9,214 bases of DNA from DATIXD01 sp035518875 (lineage in GTDB: Bacteria > Pseudomonadota > Gammaproteobacteria > Methylococcales > Methylococcaceae). A program made the translations under genes and the position numbers. Positions 1 to 5,062 of the stretch are shown piece after piece. Position 1 is the first letter of the stretch. The number at the start of each line of letters is the position of its first letter. The notes under the pieces were generated by a model. The model ran no database searches, had not been told where the DNA came from, and saw only the letters and a list, made by a program, of their open reading frames with translations. Where the stretch lies: NCBI GenBank assembly GCA_035518875.1, contig DATIXD010000245.1, positions 1 to 9,214 of the forward strand, in the 5' to 3' direction.

Positions 1-161
1 TCCAACTGTCGATATGCCTCGAAAGCCTTTTGGGCAACCTCGGGAATCTTCTCCCAACCGGTCGGCAAATCCTCGGCCAAGTCGTGCAAATCCATTTTCA
101 GGGCGGTCGCCTGAGCGTTGAGTTTTTTCAGCTTTGCCTTAACGTCTTCGCTGCCTTCCAT
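1..161 (-). CDS. Rop-like (CCE_0567-type) small nif-cluster protein, 5' part only
   Basis: This is the N-terminal part of a small helical protein; 53 codons are visible and the stop lies beyond position 1. The translation begins MEGSEDVKAKLKKLNAQATA and continues with the motif MDLHDLAEDLPTGWEKIPEV and then AQKAFEAYRQL. I recognise this as the Rop-like nif family (PF05082, called CCE_0567 in cyanobacteria and orf6 in Azotobacter), whose complete members are only about 70 to 90 residues. Family proteins are short helical hairpins, reported as metal-binding in a cyanobacterial example; their role in nitrogen fixation is not settled. The start at 161 follows an AGAGG about 10 bases upstream. The ATG at 169 is in another frame and lies too close to that site. 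It sits downstream of the DUF269 gene, as in other nifENX operons, but a 207-base spacer with a repeat element separates the two. Confidence 0.85.
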   Translation of the reverse strand, partial: MEGSEDVKAKLKKLNAQATALKMDLHDLAEDLPTGWEKIPEVAQKAFEAYRQL

Positions 162-213
162 CGTTTCATTACCTCTTTGATTCAATCGACCAACTGTAAC
201 TAACCGTTCCACA

Positions 214-355
214 GTAGGTTGGGTTACCGGATCTATCGCGACAAATCGGCAGGACAGCCGCTTTGCACGAAGCCCGCAGAGTGCGGGCCGCATGAGACCC
301 AACAAATCCGCAACGTTGGGTTACGGCGCAAAAAGCGGCGCCTAACCCGACCTCC
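214..355. repeat. Palindromic dispersed repeat (MITE/REP-like) between the DUF269 and Rop-like genes
   Basis: The element fills most of the 207-base gap at 162-368. Its ends are imperfect inverted repeats: 214-226 reads GTAGGTTGGGTTA and the complement of 343-355 matches it at 11 of 13 positions. Inside are a perfect 6-bp stem (272-277 with 283-288, 5-base loop), a stem of ACCCAAC (297-303) with GTTGGGT (315-321), and a longer right-end hairpin in which GGGTTA and GGCGC (318-329) pair with GCGCC and TAACCC (338-348) around one bulged C. The outer motif is shared with the nifD-nifK spacer element at 6636-6720. No open frame of interest lies in it. It resembles a non-autonomous palindromic repeat; an RNA processing or stability role is only inference. 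Confidence 0.7.
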
Positions 356-368
356 ATGTTTCACTCGA

Positions 369-848
369 CTAGCTGTATCGGGCCACGTCCGGGTAGCTCT
401 CGATCATCGCCAGTGCTGCTGCAACCGCCTTCTCGCCTTCTTCCGCGAGCTTTTCCATTGTCGGAAAACCGAAACGGTGCACGTCCCGCAACTGCTTGTT
501 CAGCACGATCAGGCGGCCGGCAGTCAGGATCTGGCGACCGAATCCCTCGTGGGACATTTTCATCATGGGCGATACCATGATGCCGCTGGCACGCTCGATG
601 GACAGCCCGATAGCGTTGTAATACAGCTCCATCCGCCACAGCGTCTCCGGGTCCGGGTCGCCGATGATGGGAATGGTCTTGCGTTTTTCCTTGTCGAGGA
701 TATAGGGCTCAAGCAGTTCCTCATCGCTTTTGCCTTCCCAGGCTCCGTAGGAATCCTGAGCCCGCCATTGCTTGACGAGTTCCTTGATAAACACCGTATC
801 CATGGGGGACGCGGCGGGCGCAGTTTGTACAGCGGCTGCTTCAGGCAT
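369..848 (-). CDS. NifX-associated nitrogen fixation protein (DUF269)
   Basis: A 159-residue protein of the DUF269 family (PF03270; orf5 of the Azotobacter nifENX operon). Family features visible are FIKELVKQWRAQDSYGAWEG near residues 20-39, the stretch around DPDPETLWRMELYYNAIGLS, the conserved MMKMSHEGFGR segment and a C-terminal helix ending near DVARYS. There are no cysteine ligands, signal peptide or membrane segment, so it should be cytoplasmic. Its biochemical role is unknown; its constant place next to nifX suggests a function in FeMo-cofactor handling. The ATG at 848-846 lies inside the end of nifX, so the genes overlap by 8 bases. GAGG at 858-855, within nifX, is 6 bases before the start, which points to translational coupling. 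The gene ends in TAG. Confidence 0.93.
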   Translation of the reverse strand: MPEAAAVQTAPAASPMDTVFIKELVKQWRAQDSYGAWEGKSDEELLEPYILDKEKRKTIPIIGDPDPETLWRMELYYNAIGLSIERASGIMVSPMMKMSHEGFGRQILTAGRLIVLNKQLRDVHRFGFPTMEKLAEEGEKAVAAALAMIESYPDVARYS

Positions 849-1266
849 GTTTCACCTCTTCTTCATCTTCAAAATCGAACGAACGCTCCTGACCCTTGGA
901 TTCCTTGGCCAGTACCTTGCGCAGCCAAGGCGGCGGCGTGCCTTTCAGCACCTGCTGCAGCTTTTCGAGTAGGTCCACGATGGGTTCGGGCTGCGGCACT
1001 TTCATCGGGTGTATGCCGAGGGCGACCACCCGCGCCGCTCCGGAACCGCCGATGGCGGCCACATAAAGAATCGCGCAGTCCTTGATTGCCTCCAGCTTGG
1101 GGGCGAGTTTGTCCTCGTTGCCATCCTCCTGCAGGTCCCCCTCGAACTGGATAGCCTCGATAAAGCGATAGCCTTCCGGCGATAACTCGTAGATCGCAAT
1201 GTTCTTGGCCCAGCCGAAATGGGCGTCGACCCGTTGCAGGTCCTGTGTAGCAAATGCCACTTTCAT
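841..1266 (-). CDS. nifX: Nitrogenase cofactor carrier protein NifX
   Basis: A 141-residue member of the NifX/NifB-C-terminal-like family (PF02579), which binds NifB-co and the NifEN-bound precursor during FeMo-cofactor synthesis. It starts MKVAFATQDLQRVDAHFGWA, with the family DxHFG motif at residues 14-18, then the YELSPEGYRF strand-turn and the DCAILYVAAIGGSGAARV core (63-80). The C-terminus is rich in acidic residues (residues 131-137). The frame is open further upstream to 1542, but that part overlaps nifN and does not look like a Nif protein. The ATG at 1266 has a strong GGAGG (1275-1271) 4 bases upstream, and NifX homology begins there. It follows nifN by 43 bases and overlaps the DUF269 gene by 8 bases at its 3' end. 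Confidence 0.95.
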   Translation of the reverse strand: MKVAFATQDLQRVDAHFGWAKNIAIYELSPEGYRFIEAIQFEGDLQEDGNEDKLAPKLEAIKDCAILYVAAIGGSGAARVVALGIHPMKVPQPEPIVDLLEKLQQVLKGTPPPWLRKVLAKESKGQERSFDFEDEEEVKHA

Positions 1267-1309
1267 ACTACCTCCGCGATAGAGTGATTCGATTGTCGCT
1301 TCGTTCGGC

Positions 1310-2683
1310 TTAATGAGCCGCAACCGCCGTCTCGCCAACATGTCCTGTTTTCTCCGGAAGTGCCCAGGTATCTTGGTTCGGTTCATGGCCGTTGGCGATG
1401 AACATGTTGGCGATCTCGAAGATGAGATTGCGCGTCCCGCGATATCCCACGATGGTCTGATGCGCCGCACCGAGCCGGTCGAACATGGGAATTCCGATGC
1501 GATAGAAGGGGATGTGCAGCCTTTCCGCCGCCTGCCGGCCATGCGAATGGGTCATCAGCAGATCGCAGCCTGCGGCCCGTGCTTCCAGGTCCTCAAGATC
1601 GCCGATCAACACCTCCTCGGTTGCGAGGCGTTCCAGCAAAGGAGAGGCCGTGGTGGTCACTGCGGCGACCACTTCCGAACCCAGTTCGGTGATCCAGTTG
1701 CTCAGGGTCCAAAGCAGATCCGGTTCGGCGCCGATGGCGATCTTCTTGCCGCCGAAATAAAAATGACCGTCGAGCATCGCATCGACCAACTGGCTGCGCT
1801 GCCGCTTGATTTTGTTGGGAACCGGCTTACCGCTGAGGCGCGCGCACAGCGTGATCAATTCGTCGTTGACTTCCAGTCCGGTGAGCCGGTCGAACAGGGT
1901 GAACGGCACGCCGGTCCGCTGCTCCAGGGCGACCGCCGCATCCCGCATCTGTTCGCCGATCGCCAGGGTATGGCAGGACAATCCCATGCCGGCGATTTCT
2001 TCCAGCGAGATGCCGCCGATGGTGGTCGGCGTAAAATCGTCCGGTACGTGGCCGTCGAGGGAACCGGACAGATCGGGCAAAACGACGGCCTGCAAACCGA
2101 AGCCTTCGAGTAGGTCGCGTAATTCGTCGATATCGCCCGGCGTCAGGTGCGCGCCGGGAAGAATGTTCACCTTGGTGTTATCCCTAACCGTATCGGCGGG
2201 TGTGGGCTCGACCAATTGCTCGACCATGCGGGTTACCGTCTTGGCCCAGCCATCCTGGAAAGCATCCTTGAAATCGGGAGTCGACACATAGATCAGGGCA
2301 ATGTGATCGAGCTCGGGGTGTTTTTGCCGGATCAGCTTCAGATAGCCATCGACATCGTCGCCTTTGGTTTCGGTCACGCCGGTGGATGAAATACCGATGA
2401 TCGAAGGCTTCTGCCGGGACGCGATGGTGAGAATCGCCTGTTCGACGTTCTCCAGACCGCCCAATACCGTGGCGACTTCGCTCATGGCCGTGGTCTGCAG
2501 CGGGATAGCTTCCTTGAAATGGCGGACGAACAGCACCAGACCGAAAGAGGTGCAGCCCTGTGAACCATGGAACAAAGGCATGCAGTTCTTGATGCCCATG
2601 AAAGCCAGGGCACTGCCGATGGGCTGGCTCATCTTGAGGGGATTGACCGTGCAGGCTTTTTGGGGCGTGATGACTTTAGCCAT
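1310..2683 (-). CDS. nifN: FeMo-cofactor scaffold subunit NifN
   Basis: A 457-residue protein, close to the usual NifN length. It is the beta-like subunit of the NifE2N2 scaffold on which the iron-sulfur precursor is converted to FeMo-cofactor with molybdenum and homocitrate. N-terminal landmarks are KACTVNPLKMSQPIGSALAF (from residue 9), MPLFHGSQGCTSF (35-47), and VRHFKEAIPLQTTAMSE followed by the ATVLGG turn. Cys44 in HGSQGC is the expected ligand for the P-cluster-like [4Fe-4S] centre at the NifE/NifN interface; Cys11 and Cys34 are also present. The ISSTGVTETKGDDVDGY stretch is the typical core loop. nifN starts only 9 bases after the nifE stop, and its ribosome site (TGAGGA) overlaps that stop codon, so the two subunits are probably translated together. 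Confidence 0.97.
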   Translation of the reverse strand: MAKVITPQKACTVNPLKMSQPIGSALAFMGIKNCMPLFHGSQGCTSFGLVLFVRHFKEAIPLQTTAMSEVATVLGGLENVEQAILTIASRQKPSIIGISSTGVTETKGDDVDGYLKLIRQKHPELDHIALIYVSTPDFKDAFQDGWAKTVTRMVEQLVEPTPADTVRDNTKVNILPGAHLTPGDIDELRDLLEGFGLQAVVLPDLSGSLDGHVPDDFTPTTIGGISLEEIAGMGLSCHTLAIGEQMRDAAVALEQRTGVPFTLFDRLTGLEVNDELITLCARLSGKPVPNKIKRQRSQLVDAMLDGHFYFGGKKIAIGAEPDLLWTLSNWITELGSEVVAAVTTTASPLLERLATEEVLIGDLEDLEARAAGCDLLMTHSHGRQAAERLHIPFYRIGIPMFDRLGAAHQTIVGYRGTRNLIFEIANMFIANGHEPNQDTWALPEKTGHVGETAVAAH

Positions 2684-2692
2684 GGGCTTTCC

Positions 2693-4387
2693 TCAAGCCG
2701 CCTGCTGAGACTGTAAGCTCGCGCCCGCATCGGCCGACGCAGGATTCCAGTGCTCGATGGTTTCGAGAATCTTGCCCAACTTGCCGCTGCAACTGCCGCA
2801 GCCGGTCCCCGCCTGGGTCTTTTCCGATACCGCCGCCGCAGTCCTCAGGCCGTGCTCGACAATAGCATCCTCGATCGTGCCGCGATTGACCGCTTTGCAC
2901 TTGCAAACGGGAGTGGAACGGCGGTTTTCGCGAGCCCGTGCAGGATCGGCGGCCAGTACTGCGGCTTCGGCGGCGATGGCCGCATCGGCGACCTCTTGCC
3001 AGGTTTGCTCTTCCCAGGGGGCGCGCTTGCGCACCTGCTCCCAGACGGGATTGGAAAGCGCCTTGTCGATTTCCTTGACCAGCTCCACCATCCCCACATA
3101 GCCCATGTAGGCGTGGTGACGTTCCTGGTTGATGTCGAGCCAGGGCATCTTGGCCTTCAAAGCCACGAACTGTGAGCGCCCACCCGACAGCATGATGTCG
3201 GCCTTGGCGTCCTTCAGCATCTTGTACATTTCCCTCGGGCTCATGTCGTCGATCATGTGGGCGTCTTCACCCATGATCTCCTTGATGCGTTCCTTATCTT
3301 CCTTGGTGGACTTCTTGACACTGGTGCCGACCACCTCGAGGCCCGCCTCCTGCAGCGCCGCCACCACCGACCAGGACTTCACGCCGCCGGTAATCAGCAA
3401 AACTTTCTTGCCGGTCAGGCGCTTCTTGTAAGGATCGATACCTGCCCAAGCCCGGGCTTCCTCTCGCTCGATCAGGGCCTCGGTACGCTCCATCAATTCT
3501 TCGGGGGCGCCCTTTTCGATCAGTAAGCGGGAGATTTCCCGCAGCGCCTCGCTGGTGTCCTCGATGCCGTAGAAGGAACCCTCGAAGAAGGGAATGTCGT
3601 AACGTTCCTCCATCTTGCGGGCGATGTTGATCATGGATTTCGAACAAACCATCATTGCCGCTTTCGCGCGGTGGGCAGAGGCCACGTCGTGATATTTCGC
3701 ATCGCCGGAAATGCAGCAGAGAATCCGGATGCCCAACTCATCGAGCAGGGGCTTGACCTGCCAGAGCTCTCCGGACAGGTTGTATTCGCCGATGATGTTG
3801 ATGTCGTAGGGCGTGGTGTAGTCGGGCTCCTCGGTGCCGATGACGTGATCCAGAATCGCCTCGCCGGCCAACTTGTTGCCGAGATTCTTGGGGCCGACGA
3901 ACCCCGGGGAATTGACCGGTATGACCGGCTTGCCGAATTTGCTGGAGGCCGCTTTGCAGATCGCGTCGATGTCGTCGCCGATCATGGCGGGTACGCAGGT
4001 CTGGTAAACGAACACGGCGGGCGGGTCGTATTTCTCGATGATTTCCTTGATGGATTTGTAGAGGCGCTTCTCGCCGCCGAAGACCACGTCGGTCTCGTTG
4101 ATATCGGTGGTGAAGCCGGTGCGCCAGAGAGTGGAACCGGAAGACTTCGATCCGCGGTTATCCCAGGAGTTGCCTTCGCAAGCGATCGGGCCGTGCACCA
4201 GATGGGCGACGTCGGTGATGGGCTGCAGCGCGATCTTGGCGCCGTCGAAGGCGCAGCCGCCGGCGGCCCCGCCGGGCTGGAGCTGTTTGGTACAGCCTTT
4301 CTTGCGCTCCTTTTCAGACTTGCCCTGGTTCTTCCCGCACCCGGGCTCGTTGAAAACATCCTGGATCTTGCTCGATAAGCTGCTCAT
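2693..4387 (-). CDS. nifE: FeMo-cofactor scaffold subunit NifE with C-terminal BFD-like [2Fe-2S] domain
   Basis: A 564-residue protein; NifE is normally about 470-480. Residues 1 to about 460 are a complete NifE: MSSLSSKIQDVFNEPGCGKN, KSEKERKKGC, AGGCAFDGA (Cys45), HGPIACEGNSWDNRG (Cys70), YQTCVPAMIGDD (Cys131), the VCSKSM loop with Cys248 equivalent to the NifD cofactor cysteine, and the terminal DKALSNPVW segment. An alanine-rich, charged linker (about 461-490) then leads into a second domain (about 490-545) with CKCKAVNRGTIEDAI (Cys495, Cys497) and GTGCGSCSGK (Cys530, Cys533). The CxC-x32-CxxC pattern is that of BFD-like [2Fe-2S] domains, as in the centre of NifU. NifE and NifN form the cofactor assembly scaffold; the extra cluster may supply electrons or iron-sulfur units (inference). 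The start at 4387 has GGAG (4397-4394) 6 bases upstream. An in-frame extension to 4498 overlaps the ferredoxin gene and has no homology. Confidence 0.96.
   Translation of the reverse strand: MSSLSSKIQDVFNEPGCGKNQGKSEKERKKGCTKQLQPGGAAGGCAFDGAKIALQPITDVAHLVHGPIACEGNSWDNRGSKSSGSTLWRTGFTTDINETDVVFGGEKRLYKSIKEIIEKYDPPAVFVYQTCVPAMIGDDIDAICKAASSKFGKPVIPVNSPGFVGPKNLGNKLAGEAILDHVIGTEEPDYTTPYDINIIGEYNLSGELWQVKPLLDELGIRILCCISGDAKYHDVASAHRAKAAMMVCSKSMINIARKMEERYDIPFFEGSFYGIEDTSEALREISRLLIEKGAPEELMERTEALIEREEARAWAGIDPYKKRLTGKKVLLITGGVKSWSVVAALQEAGLEVVGTSVKKSTKEDKERIKEIMGEDAHMIDDMSPREMYKMLKDAKADIMLSGGRSQFVALKAKMPWLDINQERHHAYMGYVGMVELVKEIDKALSNPVWEQVRKRAPWEEQTWQEVADAAIAAEAAVLAADPARARENRRSTPVCKCKAVNRGTIEDAIVEHGLRTAAAVSEKTQAGTGCGSCSGKLGKILETIEHWNPASADAGASLQSQQAA
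2753..2920 (-). other. BFD-like [2Fe-2S] domain fused to the NifE C-terminus
   Basis: This marks the part of nifE encoding residues about 490-545. Four cysteines at 495, 497, 530 and 533 give CxC followed by CxxC, and the helical segment between them (TIEDAIVEHGLRTAAAVSEK) has the helix-turn-helix look of BFD/NifU-central domains (PF04324). It is in the same frame as NifE with no intervening stop, so it is a fusion and not a separate gene. About 19 residues follow the domain, ending in an alanine- and glutamine-rich tail. Confidence 0.88.
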
Positions 4388-4431
4388 TGCCGTCTCCGCT
4401 CGTGGACCGCCAAGCTGATGAAGAAACTTCG

Positions 4432-4800
4432 TTAGACTACGCCGGGTTCCCCGCTGAATTTCACCAGAACATCCTCGTCGCGGACGATGTACTGACAAGC
4501 CAGCCGGTGCGGTGGCGGCCGGTCGTTGACCTCCGCCTCTTTGATCTGTTCCTTGGTGAGTTTGCCGGCCGCGAGCAAGGTGGCTCTTTCCTTTTCAGTC
4601 AAGTCCTGTGCCATAAAGGGCTTGTCGGATAGCTCGGTCACTTCGATTACGCAGGAACCGCACTCTCCGTCCTCGCATTCGAAAGGGATGGGAATCTTGT
4701 TCTTCTGCGCAATCCTGAGGAGGGTATGCGTATCGCCGGCGACCGCGTAAACCGTTACATCCTTAGGCAGTAGGGGGCTGGAAAATGTGACGTTTCCCAT
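4432..4800 (-). CDS. FeSII (Shethna protein II)-type [2Fe-2S] ferredoxin
   Basis: A 122-residue soluble ferredoxin. Three cluster cysteines lie in FECEDGECGSC (42, 47, 50) and the fourth in RLACQYIVRDEDVL (102). The 51 residues between Cys50 and Cys102 far exceed the roughly 29 of plant-type ferredoxins. The inserted lysine- and glutamate-rich loop (LTEKERATLLAAGKL and onward), the opening VTFSSPLLPKDVTV and the ending FSGEPGVV match the Azotobacter vinelandii FeSII protein as I remember it, which also has 122 residues. FeSII binds NifH and NifDK under oxidative stress and holds them in a protected, inactive complex; the related FdxD of photosynthetic bacteria is also tied to nitrogenase. An ordinary electron-carrier role is the alternative. 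The start has AGGA (4812-4809) 8 bases upstream. It lies 44 bases before nifE and so is probably co-transcribed with it. Confidence 0.92.
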   Translation of the reverse strand: MGNVTFSSPLLPKDVTVYAVAGDTHTLLRIAQKNKIPIPFECEDGECGSCVIEVTELSDKPFMAQDLTEKERATLLAAGKLTKEQIKEAEVNDRPPPHRLACQYIVRDEDVLVKFSGEPGVV

Positions 4801-4864
4801 GTATGTATTCCTGGGTTGTCCGGCCGCCGCCTATTCCTCTACGGGTCATGCAATTAGGCTAAGC

Positions 4865-4995
4865 CGTCATTCCGTCAGGGAAGGGTTGCGACTAAAGCAA
4901 CCGTTTGCGATTGGCACTGACGGAATCCAGAACGACCGTGACAGGGTCGCTCCATCCCTGGCCTCTGGACTCCGGCATTCCGTGCCGGAGTGACG
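4865..4995. repeat. Palindromic MITE/REP-like element in the nifK-ferredoxin spacer
   Basis: The 262-base gap at 4801-5062 holds no gene but contains a self-complementary element. Its ends are inverted: CGTCATTCCG (4865-4874) against CGTCACTCCG on the other strand (4995-4986), 9 of 10. Three arms follow in order. A 10-bp perfect stem (4869-4878 with 4917-4926) encloses a 6-bp hairpin (4884-4889 with 4897-4902). A 6-bp stem (4926-4931 with 4964-4969) encloses a 5-bp hairpin. A 9-bp perfect hairpin (4969-4977 with 4983-4991) has the loop TTCCG. Motifs of the GTCATTCCGGC...CCGGAATCCAG kind are common dispersed palindromes in proteobacteria. No target duplication was found. The strong hairpin has no T-run after it on the minus strand, so it is not a standard terminator for nifHDK. 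I found no sigma-54 -24/-12 site here. Confidence 0.7.
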
Positions 4996-5062
4996 TGTCT
5001 TTTCTTAGCTTAACGACTTTGCCTTTGGAGAAGCAGGCGACAAGCAACCGGAAGGTTTAAAG

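Noticed and set aside
167..169. ATG at 169 as the start of the Rop-like gene
   Set aside because: It is out of frame with the family sequence and only 2-3 bases from the AGAGG; the ATG at 161 gives the recognisable protein.
219..1085. 288-codon open frame on the plus strand
   Set aside because: Covers the complement of nifX and the DUF269 gene and begins inside a palindromic repeat; the protein is low-complexity and unrecognisable.
1267..1542. In-frame N-terminal extension of NifX by 92 residues
   Set aside because: It mostly overlaps nifN in another frame and has no similarity to NifX; GGAGG at 1275-1271 fixes the start at 1266.
4388..4498. In-frame N-terminal extension of NifE by 37 residues
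   Set aside because: It overlaps the end of the ferredoxin gene and has no NifE-like sequence; the ATG at 4387 has a good ribosome site and matches the family start.
4969..4991. Strong hairpin as a rho-independent terminator after nifK
   Set aside because: On the minus strand the 9-bp stem is followed by CCAGAGGCC and not by a T-run. The T-rich side is on the plus strand, where there is no gene to terminate.
4801..5062. Sigma-54 (-24/-12) promoter for the ferredoxin-nifENX genes
   Set aside because: I scanned the minus strand for GG followed after 10 bases by GC with the TGGCAC/TTGC context and found only pairs with wrong spacing (8, 9, 11 or 12 bases).
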